Below, piece by piece: positions 8,094-16,467 of a stretch of 64,000 nucleotides of DNA. Position 1 is the first letter of the stretch, and every line of letters begins with the position of its first letter. The position numbers were made by a program, and so were the translations under genes. The DNA lies in the NCBI GenBank assembly GCA_003112755.1, contig BFBT01000001.1:372001-436000 (forward strand), read 5' to 3'. Below the pieces are notes generated by a model. That model was not told where the DNA came from, made no database searches, and saw nothing but the letters and a program-made list of their open reading frames with translations. The stretch comes from Lawsonibacter asaccharolyticus. Its GTDB lineage: Bacteria; Bacillota; Clostridia; Oscillospirales; Oscillospiraceae.

Positions 8094-8188
8094 CATACAT
8101 TCAGCCGCCCCCGCCCGGCGAACCGGCGGGACCGCAAAGCGCGTGGAAGTCGCGATATAAACAGCGGGAACAGAAAGGAGAATCCACC

Positions 8189-8782
8189 ATGATCACAGAG
8201 AGCGTCAGAACCATTCTGGGGGAAGACCTGGCGAACCAGGTTGAAACGGCCCTGAAAGGCAAGGGCAAGGACGGAAAGGACGTGGACCTGGTCGTCGGAA
8301 ACGACGGTTCCTTCGTCCCGGCCGAGAAGTTCAACGGCGCGAACAGCGGCAAGACCAGCGCGGAAAACGCCCTGAAAGCCGCCGCCGAAGCCTTGAAGGC
8401 GATCGGAGGGTCCGGCGATCCCGCGAAGATCGCGGACGACGTCAAGACCGCCCAGACCACGATCGACACCCTTCGGACCGACCACCAGAAGGAAATCGCC
8501 AGAATCCAGAAGAACACGGCCCTTCGCCTGGCCCTGTCCGACAAGGCCCACGATCCGGCCGACATCATTTCCCTTCTGGACCTGGACAAGATCGACGTCG
8601 ACGACGCCGGCGGCCTGAAAACAGACCTGGAAGGTCTTCTGAAACCTTTGAAGGAAACGAAGCCGTATCTGTTCAAGGCCCAGGAGCCGTCGAAGGAACC
8701 CGACATCAAGGGCGCGAAGCCCGCTGACCCTGGCGCACGTCAGGAGCCGGCCGCAAAGGTCGACGGTCCTGTCGTGATCTAA
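8189..8782 (+). CDS. Capsid scaffolding protein (GP20 family)
   Basis: A 197-residue protein with the composition of a phage scaffold: acidic, Lys/Ala/Asp rich and largely helical. The central helix around residues 55-115 contains KTAQTTIDTLRTDHQKEIAR, similar to the coiled coil of the phage GP20 family. The C-terminus is disordered (Pro, Ala, Lys). Scaffolds guide capsid assembly and are then lost. It stands directly before the major capsid gene. The start is preceded by AGAAAGGAGAA. Confidence 0.87.
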   Translation: MITESVRTILGEDLANQVETALKGKGKDGKDVDLVVGNDGSFVPAEKFNGANSGKTSAENALKAAAEALKAIGGSGDPAKIADDVKTAQTTIDTLRTDHQKEIARIQKNTALRLALSDKAHDPADIISLLDLDKIDVDDAGGLKTDLEGLLKPLKETKPYLFKAQEPSKEPDIKGAKPADPGARQEPAAKVDGPVVI

Positions 8783-8821
8783 CCAACCAACCCACCAACA
8801 CACGAAAGGAATGATTTTATT

Positions 8822-9673
8822 ATGGCAAGAACCAAAGCGATCAGCCTGATCCAGAACGGGGCGACGAAGGTCGAACTGGCCGAACTGTCCGGTCTGGTGA
8901 TCCAGAACATTCAGAAGGACACCCTGGCGTCCGGTCTGAAATCCCAGTCCTACACCGGCAACCCCGCCAGCGGGTCCGTCGAGTATCGCCGCTTCAAGAA
9001 CAGCGTGTCCCAGGACTACGGGACCGCCAGGGCCGCCGGCAAGGGAACCGCGCTGACCGTTCCCCCGACCACCGTGAACCTGAACACCCACAAGGAGATC
9101 GTGGAGGAAGCCGCGAAGTTCGACCTGGACACCTTCGGCGTCGGAAACATCATGGCCCGGCGCGCTGACAACCACGTCGACACCGTGGCGGCAGAGTTCG
9201 ACACGGCCTTCTTCCAGGCGGCCTTCGACGAAGGGACGGCCTTCACCGCCCCCGCCGGCGCGACCGATCCGGGGAAGATCGTCGAAGCCCTGATCCAGAC
9301 CCTTGAAACCGTCAAGAACGACTTCGTCAGGGGCGTTCCCCGCAACATCATGCGCCTGGTCCTGTCCCCCGCCTTCTATGGCGATATGCGCGACTATCTG
9401 GACAAGACCGTCCACAATGCGAACGTGGACACCGCCGCCGAAGACTTCACCACCTTCCACGGCGTTCGCGTCTATTCCAGTGTCTTCCTTCCCGCGAACG
9501 CGAAGGCGGTCATTATGATCGAAGGCGCGATCGCACAGCCGGCGGTCATTTACCCCTACAAGGACCCGGAGAAGATTCCCCTGTCCAACGACTACGGCGT
9601 GTCCATGTTCTACGACTTCGGAACGAAGGTCCTGACCCCTGACCTGGTCTTCACCTATTCCGTCACAGAGTAA
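8822..9673 (+). CDS. Major capsid protein
   Basis: A 283-residue protein in the usual place after the scaffold gene, with a strong AAAGGAATGA site upstream. It is alanine-rich, contains no cysteine, and ends with a beta-rich stretch (VLTPDLVFTYSV). The region SFEYRRF-like at residues 55-60 and the AEFDTAFFQAAFDEG helix near residue 125 fit the HK97-fold capsid proteins that accompany SPP1-like portals. Assignment rests on position, size and composition more than on a single motif. Confidence 0.88.
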   Translation: MARTKAISLIQNGATKVELAELSGLVIQNIQKDTLASGLKSQSYTGNPASGSVEYRRFKNSVSQDYGTARAAGKGTALTVPPTTVNLNTHKEIVEEAAKFDLDTFGVGNIMARRADNHVDTVAAEFDTAFFQAAFDEGTAFTAPAGATDPGKIVEALIQTLETVKNDFVRGVPRNIMRLVLSPAFYGDMRDYLDKTVHNANVDTAAEDFTTFHGVRVYSSVFLPANAKAVIMIEGAIAQPAVIYPYKDPEKIPLSNDYGVSMFYDFGTKVLTPDLVFTYSVTE

Positions 9674-9686
9674 AGGAGGAACCGAC

Positions 9687-9941
9687 ATGAAGTTCAAGAA
9701 TAAGCAGACCGGCGCGATCCTGGAGCCGAAGAACGAAATGGTCCTGGACCAGCTTCGCAAGAGTGAGGACTACACCCCCTACGACGGCAAGGACGCCGGC
9801 CAGAACGGGCCGAAGCCCCTGTCCAAGATGAACAAGGACGAACTTCTGGCGGCCGCCCAGGCGGCCGGGATCGACGTCCCTGACGGCGCCACGAAGGACG
9901 CTATCATCGAACTGATCCAGGCGAACAGCGGCAACCAGTAA
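9687..9941 (+). CDS. Small head-associated protein with SAP/HeH-like C-terminus
   Basis: An 84-residue protein between capsid and connector genes. The N-terminal 30 residues look like a short beta hairpin (KFKNKQTGAILEPKN). The C-terminal 40 residues, LSKMNKDELLAAAQAAGI and following, resemble the helix-extended-loop-helix seen in many phage head proteins. The small protein at 11246-11440 carries a comparable short helical module. A decoration or connector-associated role is plausible. Confidence 0.65.
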   Translation: MKFKNKQTGAILEPKNEMVLDQLRKSEDYTPYDGKDAGQNGPKPLSKMNKDELLAAAQAAGIDVPDGATKDAIIELIQANSGNQ

Positions 9942-9970
9942 AACGGGGCCGCCGGAAAGGTGGTGGAAAC

Positions 9971-10420
9971 GTGCTTGATCAGATTCTTTCTTCCCTGGAC
10001 GGCCTGACTGACCTTGAACGCGCGGAAGTCCTTCGTGTCCTTATGTCGAAGGACGACCGTCTGGCGAAGGTCAAGGCCCTTCTGGGGATCACCGGGACGG
10101 ACCAGGACGACCTGATCGCCTTCGTGATCGAAACGGTCGAAGCCCTGGTCCTGTCCTACATCAACCAGGACACGCTTCCGGCCCCGCTGGAAAAGCCCCT
10201 GATCGTCATGTGTGTCAGCTACTACAAGGCCGCCGGCCTGGGGACCACCCAGGCGGCCGCCGGTCCGGTCGCGTCTGTGAAGCGCGGGGACGTCCAAACG
10301 TCCTTCGCGAACGCTTCCGGCGCTTCCGGATCGGCGTCGACCTTTAACCTGGGCGCGGACGGAAGCGACTTCTTCGGCTGGCGGACCGTCCTGAACGAAT
10401 ACCGAAAATTAAGGTGGTGA
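9971..10420 (+). CDS. Head-tail connector protein (gp6/gp15-like)
   Basis: A 149-residue protein starting with GTG after AAAGGTGGTGG. The helical core (DDLIAFVIETVEALVLSYIN near residue 45, then EKPLIVMCVSYYKAAGL near residue 75) fits the connector proteins that sit below the portal in Gram-positive phages. It is the first of three small genes between capsid and sheath, where connectors normally lie. The next gene overlaps its end. Confidence 0.72.
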   Translation: MLDQILSSLDGLTDLERAEVLRVLMSKDDRLAKVKALLGITGTDQDDLIAFVIETVEALVLSYINQDTLPAPLEKPLIVMCVSYYKAAGLGTTQAAAGPVASVKRGDVQTSFANASGASGSASTFNLGADGSDFFGWRTVLNEYRKLRW

Positions 10421-10425
10421 TCTAT

Positions 10426-10812
10426 ATGTTCGGAAACCCTGGCGCAGAGCGCGCCGCGATCGAACTGACCTACGAAGACACCGCCACGATCACCAGAACG
10501 ACCCAACAGACGGGGGCGAACAAGATCACGAAGTCCGTCCCTGGCGTGATTTACAGTGAAATCATTTGTGCGCTGTCGTATTCAGGAAGTGACAAAAGCG
10601 AACAGACGAAGGCACAGAACGAAGTCGACTATGACGCCGTGATCTTCGCCGCGCCTGACCTTCTGGTCCTTCCTGGCGACAGTGTGAGCCTGAAACGGTT
10701 CGGACGCGACAACCCTTCCAGTCAGATTCTTCTGTCCTTCCAGGTCGTCGGCCGTCCTTCCCTGTATGCTACCCACCAGGAAATCAAGGTGAAGGAAGGT
10801 GATCTGGCGTGA
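10426..10812 (+). CDS. Head completion / head-tail adaptor protein
   Basis: A 128-residue protein. ATG at 10426 is preferred because AAGGTGGTGAT stands 7 bases upstream; an in-frame GTG at 10414 would overlap the previous gene. The body is beta-rich (DTATITRTTQQTG, then LLVLPGDSVSLKRFGRD), as in the stopper proteins that close the head-tail channel. Position between the connector and tail-terminator genes supports this. The stop overlaps the next start by 4 bases. Confidence 0.65.
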   Translation: MFGNPGAERAAIELTYEDTATITRTTQQTGANKITKSVPGVIYSEIICALSYSGSDKSEQTKAQNEVDYDAVIFAAPDLLVLPGDSVSLKRFGRDNPSSQILLSFQVVGRPSLYATHQEIKVKEGDLA

Positions 10813-11246
10813 CGTTGAATCTGTTTCTGGAAGCGGTCGCCGCGAAGCTGACCGGAATCTGGCCGGACCGGAAGGTCCATGTCGACGAAATCCCGAAGGA
10901 TTCCGACGGCCAGTTCTTCGTCGGGATCATCGAATCGAACCAGGAAAAGCACCTGGACCGGCGCCGGAAACGGTCGATCCAGTTTGAAGTCCTGTACTTC
11001 CTTCGGTCGAAGGACACAATGGACTTCAACGCATGGGCCGAAGAAATGTACGACAATTTTGAAGAACTGACGGTCCAGGAAGCCCCCGGCAAGACAAGGA
11101 CGATCCGTCTGACCGGGCAGAAGGCCAGGCCGGACGGGAACAGCCGCGTCTTCCAGTTCCTTTTCGACGCGGACTTCTTCTTCGTCCTGACGCCGCCGGA
11201 AATCCCGTTCATGGAAGACCTGGAACATACGGAGGTTACGAAGTAA
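10809..11246 (+). CDS. Tail terminator-like protein (DUF6838-like)
   Basis: A 145-residue protein starting with GTG in an overlap with the previous stop. It shows an alternating alpha-beta pattern with a conserved-looking FEVLYFLRSKDTMDFNAWAE at residues 58-77. This fits small proteins that cap the tail tube in contractile phages. The gene directly precedes the tail sheath operon, where PBSX-like phages encode this function. The last base is shared with the next start. Confidence 0.65.
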   Translation: MTLNLFLEAVAAKLTGIWPDRKVHVDEIPKDSDGQFFVGIIESNQEKHLDRRRKRSIQFEVLYFLRSKDTMDFNAWAEEMYDNFEELTVQEAPGKTRTIRLTGQKARPDGNSRVFQFLFDADFFFVLTPPEIPFMEDLEHTEVTK

Positions 11247-11440
11247 TGGCGAAAACGACCAAAAAGGCCGCCGGCACAGACCAGGCGCCGGCCCCGGCCT
11301 TCACAAAGGATCAACTGGTCAAAAGTAAAACCCTGGGCCTTCCCGTGGACGCCGTCATGGCCGTCCTGGAAGACGGGAAGACCTACACGAAGGATCAGGC
11401 CGTCGGCCTGGTCAACGATTTTCTGGAAAGGAAGGTGTGA
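11246..11440 (+). CDS. Small phage protein upstream of the sheath gene
   Basis: A 64-residue protein with a basic N-terminus (KTTKKAAGTD) and a short helical module containing TKDQLVKSKTLGLPVD and TYTKDQAVGLVNDFLE. PBSX-like phages often have a tiny gene in this position, between tail terminator and sheath. It ends 3 bases before the sheath start and shares the AAAGGAAGGTGTGA ribosome binding site region. Function unknown. Confidence 0.6.
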   Translation: MAKTTKKAAGTDQAPAPAFTKDQLVKSKTLGLPVDAVMAVLEDGKTYTKDQAVGLVNDFLERKV

Positions 11441-11443
11441 GTT

Positions 11444-12778
11444 ATGCCTATTGGTGGCGGAACTTTTACCGTTCAAAACAAGATTCTTCCCGGCGCATAC
11501 ATCAACTTTGTGAGCCTGGGAAGCGTCGTGAAAATGGGGACGCGCGGGATCGCGGCCCTTCCCCTGGAACTGAACTGGGGGCCTGAAAACAAGGTCTTTT
11601 CCATGTATGCGGAAGACTTCAACAAAACCGCCCTGAACGTGTTCGGCTACGACCCGACGGACCCCGCCGTCCTTCTGGTCCGTGAAGCCCTGAAACGCGC
11701 CAGGGCCGTTCTGATCTATCGTGTCAATTCCGGCGGCGACAAGGCCACGGCCACGATCGGCGGAATGACCGTCACGGCCGCCTGGGGCGGAACGCGCGGA
11801 AACGACGTCGCCGTCGCTGTCCTGGCGAACGCTGACGACGCGACGAAGGTCGACGTCGTGACCTACCTTGACGGAATGGTCGTGGACACCCAGACCGTCG
11901 TCAAGACCGAAGGATCGGCCGGCCTGAAAGCGAATGACTTCGTGACCTTCGGGTCCGCTTCCACCCTGGAAGTGGCCGTCGCGACGAAGCTGACCGGCGG
12001 CACGAACGGGACCGTCAACGGCGGCGCCCACACGGCCGCCCTGAACGGCTTCGAGGTCGAAACCTTCAGCGTGATCGGCTATCCCGGAACCGACGCCACG
12101 ATCAAGGCCCTGTATGCGGCCTTCGTGAAGCGCCTTCGCGACGATGAAGGGAAGAAGATCGTCGGCGTCCTGTACCAGTACGCCGGGGACAACATCGGCC
12201 TGATCAACGTCAAAAACGGCGTCGTCCTGTCCGACGGGACCACCGTGACCGGCGACAAGGCGGTCGCCTGGGTGGCCGGCGCTTCCGCTGGGGCGGAGAT
12301 CAACGAAAGCCTGACGAACGACACCTATGACGACGCCGTGGACGTGGACATCAAATATACGAAGTCCCAGTTTGAAGCGGCGATTCAGGCTGGCGAGTTC
12401 GTTTTCTATGCGGACAACGGCGCGGCCCGTGTCCTGACCGACATCAACAGCCTGACCACCTTCGGGGGCGGCGTGACGGAAGACTGGACGTCGAACCGCG
12501 TGATCCGCGTCCTGGACGGCTGGGCGAACGACGTCGCCCGTATCTTCGGCGATTCCTACATCGGCCGCGTGACCAACAGCGACACCGGCCGCCAGCTTTT
12601 CAAGGCCGACCTTGTGTCCCTGGCCTTACAGTATCAGGGGATCGACGCGATCAGCGACTTCAAGTCCGAAGACATCACCATTCAGCAGGGCAACGGGAAA
12701 CGCGACGTCGCCGTCGATTCCGCCCTGAAACCGAACGACAGTATGGAAAAGCTGTATATGACGACTGTCGTCAACTAA
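11444..12778 (+). CDS. Tail sheath protein (XkdK-like)
   Basis: A 444-residue contractile tail sheath. It opens with PGAYINFVS at residues 16-24, the typical start of the sheath N-terminal linker, and contains WGGTRGN near residue 127. The C-terminal domain (ARIFGDSYIGRVTNSDTG near 375) includes the region that connects neighbouring subunits and contracts during infection. Its presence with a tube gene directly downstream makes the phage a myovirus. Confidence 0.94.
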   Translation: MPIGGGTFTVQNKILPGAYINFVSLGSVVKMGTRGIAALPLELNWGPENKVFSMYAEDFNKTALNVFGYDPTDPAVLLVREALKRARAVLIYRVNSGGDKATATIGGMTVTAAWGGTRGNDVAVAVLANADDATKVDVVTYLDGMVVDTQTVVKTEGSAGLKANDFVTFGSASTLEVAVATKLTGGTNGTVNGGAHTAALNGFEVETFSVIGYPGTDATIKALYAAFVKRLRDDEGKKIVGVLYQYAGDNIGLINVKNGVVLSDGTTVTGDKAVAWVAGASAGAEINESLTNDTYDDAVDVDIKYTKSQFEAAIQAGEFVFYADNGAARVLTDINSLTTFGGGVTEDWTSNRVIRVLDGWANDVARIFGDSYIGRVTNSDTGRQLFKADLVSLALQYQGIDAISDFKSEDITIQQGNGKRDVAVDSALKPNDSMEKLYMTTVVN

Positions 12779-12796
12779 CGGAAGGAGTGAACCAGA

Positions 12797-13255
12797 ATGA
12801 GAACCCTGAACGCGCCGGACACCATTTCCGGCAAGGAAGGCCGCGCCTATGCGAAGATCAACGGCAACAACGAAGACCTTTTCATGGCGAAGAACATCGA
12901 ATCCACCGTTGAGAAGGCGAAGTCCGAAGTCAAGGCGATCGGGAAGCGCATGACCGGCCACAAGACCACCGGCGGCAACGGAACCGGGTCCATGACCCTT
13001 TACTACCTGACGCCTCTGTTCCGCGACATGATCAAACAGTGGAAGGAAACCGGCGTCGACGTCTACTTCGACATGGTCGTCGAGAATGACGACCCCGAAT
13101 CTTCCGCCGGGAAACAGTCGGTCCTTCTGATCGGGTGTAACCTGGATTCCACGGTCCTGGCGAAGCTGGACGGCGACAGTGACGACCCCCTGGACGAAGA
13201 CGTCGACTTCACCTTTGAGGACTTCGACATCTTGACCCCCTTCACCCAGTTCTAA
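12797..13255 (+). CDS. Tail tube protein (XkdM-like)
   Basis: A 152-residue protein of the phage tail tube family. It opens with TISGKEGRAYAKINGNNEDL (residues 9-28), typical for PBSX XkdM, and ends in an acidic strand region (DEDVDFTFEDFDIL). Tube proteins stack as hexamers inside the sheath and form the channel for DNA. Preceded by GGAAGGAGTGA. Order sheath, tube, chaperone, tape measure is conserved in this phage class. Confidence 0.93.
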   Translation: MRTLNAPDTISGKEGRAYAKINGNNEDLFMAKNIESTVEKAKSEVKAIGKRMTGHKTTGGNGTGSMTLYYLTPLFRDMIKQWKETGVDVYFDMVVENDDPESSAGKQSVLLIGCNLDSTVLAKLDGDSDDPLDEDVDFTFEDFDILTPFTQF

Positions 13256-13276
13256 ACAGAAAGCGAGGAAACGAAA

Positions 13277-13684
13277 ATGGGAAAACTGCAAGATTTTCTT
13301 ATGGAACAGGACGTCGCGGCCCAGGCCCAGGTCGAAGTCACAATCGCGCCCTTTCCCTTCCCCTTCGTGGTGAAGTCTATCACCGAAGCGGAGAATAAGG
13401 CAATCCGGAAGACCTGTCAGAAGATCAGCTTCGACAAGAAGACCCGCCAGAAGCAGATCGAAACCGACACCGACCTTTACAACAGCCGCCTTGTGGTGGC
13501 CTGTTGCGTCGAACCCAACTTCAAGGACGCCGCCCTTCAAGAGAAATACGGCGTTCGTGGAGCCGAAGACCTGATCGACCGCCTTTTGAAGCCCGGCCAG
13601 TACACCGACCTTCTGATCGCGGTCCAGGAGATCAACGGCTTCGCTGACGACGTGAACGATTTGAGGGACGAAGCAAAAAACTAA
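13277..13684 (+). CDS. Tail assembly chaperone, short form (XkdN-like, gpG equivalent)
   Basis: A 135-residue protein in the conserved place between tube and tape measure genes. It resembles XkdN: FPFPFVVKSITEAENKAIR near residue 26 and LLKPGQYTDLLIAVQEINGF near residue 97. Tail chaperones bind the tape measure protein while the tube polymerises. The last codons read GCA AAA AAC TAA. They contain a perfect -1 slippery heptamer A AAA AAC at 13675-13681, so a fraction of ribosomes should continue into a longer product (next entry). Confidence 0.92.
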   Translation: MGKLQDFLMEQDVAAQAQVEVTIAPFPFPFVVKSITEAENKAIRKTCQKISFDKKTRQKQIETDTDLYNSRLVVACCVEPNFKDAALQEKYGVRGAEDLIDRLLKPGQYTDLLIAVQEINGFADDVNDLRDEAKN

Positions 13685-13890
13685 TCACGGGGGGCGGAAA
13701 TGACGCGGACGCCGACGGCGAATCGGTCTACGCTCATTACGCCCTCCACCGGCTGAAAATCCTTCCGGGACAACTTCTGGCCCTTCCCAGACGGGAAAGG
13801 GCCTTCATTTATGCTTCCATTGACCTTCAAATAGAGAAGGAGAAAAAGGAAGCGGCGAAGGCGAAACGGAAGGGCAAGAAAGGCAGGTGA
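13675..13890 (+). CDS. -1 frameshift extension of the tail assembly chaperone (gpG-T equivalent)
   Basis: The slippery heptamer A AAA AAC lies at 13675-13681, in the right phase with the upstream frame. After a -1 shift the next codon is CTA at 13681, and the frame stays open for about 70 residues to TGA at 13888-13890. The extension includes YAHYALHRLKILPGQLLALP and ends in a Lys-rich tail. It has no good start of its own, so it is best read as the T part of a fused G-T chaperone. The full frameshifted product would span 13277-13890. Programmed -1 shifts at this gene are widespread in tailed phages. The GGGGGGCGG stretch just after the site may help stall the ribosome. Confidence 0.88.
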   Translation, partial: KKLITGGGNDADADGESVYAHYALHRLKILPGQLLALPRRERAFIYASIDLQIEKEKKEAAKAKRKGKKGR

Positions 13891-13894
13891 TAAC

Positions 13895-15811
13895 GTGGCC
13901 GGAGTAAACACACAATTCACGATCCAGGACCGCATGACGTCCCGCCTGAACACCATGATCAACGCTTCGGAACGTCTGAACCGGTCCCTGGACGCCACGG
14001 ACGCCCTGACCGAAACCGTCGATCCGGGGGCGCCCTTCGAGAGAAGCGCGGCCCCGATCGCGGCGGCCGGTCGCCAGGTCGACAACTTCAACGAACGCCA
14101 GGAACGCGCCGAACAGGGCGCGAACCGGGTGAAAAGTGTCTGGTCCAAAATGGGCGGCCTGATCCGATCCGCTATGGCGGCGTTCAGCGCGAAGAAGATC
14201 GTGGAACTGGCGGACAGCATGACCACCACCCGCGCCCGTCTGGACCTGATGAACGACGGCCTTCAAACGACGGCCGAACTTCAAGATATGATCATGGCGT
14301 CCGCGAACCGGTCGCGCGCTTCCTACCAGGCCACGGCCGACGCCGTTTCCAAAATGGGAATTATGGCGAAGGACGCCTTCAACAGCAACGAAGAACTGAT
14401 CGCCTTTTCCGAACTGATCAACAAACAGTTCACGATCGCCGGCACGTCGGCCGCCGGAATCGACGCGGCCATGTTGCAACTTACACAGGCCATGTCGTCC
14501 GGCGTCCTTCGCGGCGAGGAATTGAACAGCGTCTTTGAACAGGCGCCGACCATTATCCAGACGATCGCCGACTATCTGGGGGTCCCTATCGGGAAAATCC
14601 GGGAAATGGCCGCCGAAGGCCAGATCACGTCGAAGATCGTGAAAAATGCCATGTTGGCGTCGGCGGACGAAATCAACGCGAAGTTTGAACAAATGCCTAT
14701 GACCTTTTCCCAGGTCTGGACGATCGCGAAGAATACGATCCTGGAAGCCTTCACCCCCGTCCTGACCATGATCGGCCAGGGCGCACAGTGGATTTACGAC
14801 AACTGGTCCACGATCGCCCCGATCTTCTGGGGCCTGGCGGCCGCCGTCCTGGGCTATGCCCTGGCCCTGGGAATCCAGACGGCCGCGACATGGATCGCGA
14901 CCGGCGCCGCCCAGGCGTTCTTCACGACGCTTCTGACGAACCCCCTGTTCTGGATCGCCCTGGCGATCGGCGTCGTCGTGGCCGCGATCTATAAGTGGGT
15001 CCAGTCCGTCGGCGGGATTAAAGTCGCCTGGCTGATTGCCTGTAACGCGATCCTGACGGCCTGGTCCTGGGTGAAAATTGGCTTTATGACCGGCGTTTAC
15101 TGGGTGATGAACCTGTTCAACCGGTTACAACTGACCTTCGCCACGGTCAGCATGAATATTCAGAACTTCTGTGGCGATATGAAGGCCGGCGTCCTGATGA
15201 TCCTTCAAAACATGGTCAACGGGGCAATCGACATTATAAACGGCTTTATCAACACCCTGAACAAAATCCCCGGCGTGAACATCGGTCTGATCGACCAGGT
15301 CACTTTCGGGACCACGGCACAGCTTGAAAACGAAGCCGCGAAACAGGCCAGAGCCGCCGACCTTGCGGCCTATCAGGATCAGATCAATCAGCAGATCGCA
15401 GACCGGGACGCGGCCCTGGATTCCATGAAGGCCCAGGCGCGCGCGGAAACGGCACAGCGGGAAGCGGAGATCGCCGCCGCAAAGGCCGAATCGGCCGCCG
15501 CCGGAAGCAAAAGCACCGAACCGGACTGGGCGGCCTACGCTACCGGAGCCGGCCCCGGCGACATTGGAAACGTGGACCATGTCGGTTCCGTCGGTTCCGT
15601 GGACGAAGACGTCAACATAGCCGAAGAAGACTTGAAGTTCCTTCGGGACGTCGCCGAAATGCGCTATGTCCAGAACTTCGTGACCCTGACCCCGACCGTG
15701 GCCGTGGACGCGAAGATCAGCGAAAAGGTGGACGTCGACGAAGTAGTCGGCCGGATCGAAGCGAAACTGGAAGATGAATTTGCCGCGGCCGCCGAGGGGG
15801 TGTACGCATGA
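13895..15811 (+). CDS. Tape measure protein
   Basis: A 638-residue protein starting with GTG after AAAGGCAGGTGA. Residues about 90-280 form the conserved tape-measure domain (AMSSGVLRGEELNSVFEQAP near 205, then LGVPIGKIREMAAEGQ near 230). Residues about 310-370 are strongly hydrophobic with several possible membrane segments. The C-terminal part holds a coiled-coil Ala/Glu/Lys region near 480-540. Tape measures set tail length, and 638 residues predict a tail near 90-100 nm by the usual 0.15 nm per residue rule. The stop overlaps the next start. Confidence 0.93.
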   Translation: MAGVNTQFTIQDRMTSRLNTMINASERLNRSLDATDALTETVDPGAPFERSAAPIAAAGRQVDNFNERQERAEQGANRVKSVWSKMGGLIRSAMAAFSAKKIVELADSMTTTRARLDLMNDGLQTTAELQDMIMASANRSRASYQATADAVSKMGIMAKDAFNSNEELIAFSELINKQFTIAGTSAAGIDAAMLQLTQAMSSGVLRGEELNSVFEQAPTIIQTIADYLGVPIGKIREMAAEGQITSKIVKNAMLASADEINAKFEQMPMTFSQVWTIAKNTILEAFTPVLTMIGQGAQWIYDNWSTIAPIFWGLAAAVLGYALALGIQTAATWIATGAAQAFFTTLLTNPLFWIALAIGVVVAAIYKWVQSVGGIKVAWLIACNAILTAWSWVKIGFMTGVYWVMNLFNRLQLTFATVSMNIQNFCGDMKAGVLMILQNMVNGAIDIINGFINTLNKIPGVNIGLIDQVTFGTTAQLENEAAKQARAADLAAYQDQINQQIADRDAALDSMKAQARAETAQREAEIAAAKAESAAAGSKSTEPDWAAYATGAGPGDIGNVDHVGSVGSVDEDVNIAEEDLKFLRDVAEMRYVQNFVTLTPTVAVDAKISEKVDVDEVVGRIEAKLEDEFAAAAEGVYA

Positions 15812-16467
15812 CGAACTATGGAATGGCCCTGATCATAGAGGGACGGGAAGTCAGTCTTCCCGTCCTTCCCGCTAAATTGAAGGTAACGTCGCCCGGCAAG
15901 AACGAAACAACGACCGTTCTTGAACTGGGCGAAATCCTTCGCCTTCGGAAGAAGGGCCTTCGGACTGTGGCCTGGGACTGTTTCTTCCCGGTCCATGACG
16001 CCCCCTATGTGACGGGGCAGATTAGGGACCCGGTCGAGATCGTCCAGGCCATTCAGGCCGCGCGGGACACCCTGACGCCGATCCGTCTTCTGATCACAGG
16101 AACGGACCTGGACATTAACGTCCGAATGGGGATCGAAACCTTCGACTATGAAGAACGATCCGGCGAACTGGGCGACCTTTACTATTCGATCAAGCTGTCG
16201 GAATGGAAGGACTATTCCCCCCGGAAGATCGTCCTTCCGGCAGAGCCGAAGAAGCCGGCGAAGGCGAAGGAGCCTGAACGGACCGGCAAGCCGAAGGCCG
16301 CCGCGAAGAAGACCTACACCGTGAAGCCTGGGGACTGTCTGTGGAATATCGCGAAGAAGTTCTACGGCAAGGGAAGCGACTACACCAAAATCTATAACGC
16401 GAACAAGGGGACGATCGGGTCGAACCCGAATCTGATCTACGCGGGACAGGTTTTGACGATCCCATGA
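15808..16467 (+). CDS. Tail protein with C-terminal LysM domain (XkdP-like)
   Basis: A 219-residue protein. The first 140 residues match the XkdP-type tail protein (WDCFFPVHDAPYVTG near 65, IETFDYEERSGELGDLYYSI near 110). A Lys/Pro/Ala linker follows, then a LysM domain at about residues 168-219 (TYTVKPGDCLWNIAKKFYGK). LysM here probably links the baseplate to peptidoglycan or fixes the hub. Gene overlaps of 4 bases on both sides show coupled translation with tape measure and hub genes. Confidence 0.9.
   Translation: MTNYGMALIIEGREVSLPVLPAKLKVTSPGKNETTTVLELGEILRLRKKGLRTVAWDCFFPVHDAPYVTGQIRDPVEIVQAIQAARDTLTPIRLLITGTDLDINVRMGIETFDYEERSGELGDLYYSIKLSEWKDYSPRKIVLPAEPKKPAKAKEPERTGKPKAAAKKTYTVKPGDCLWNIAKKFYGKGSDYTKIYNANKGTIGSNPNLIYAGQVLTIP

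Noticed and set aside
8093..9760. Long minus-strand open frame across scaffold and capsid genes
   Set aside because: It is the mirror of two well-supported plus-strand head genes in GC-rich DNA, with no ribosome binding site and no recognisable domain.
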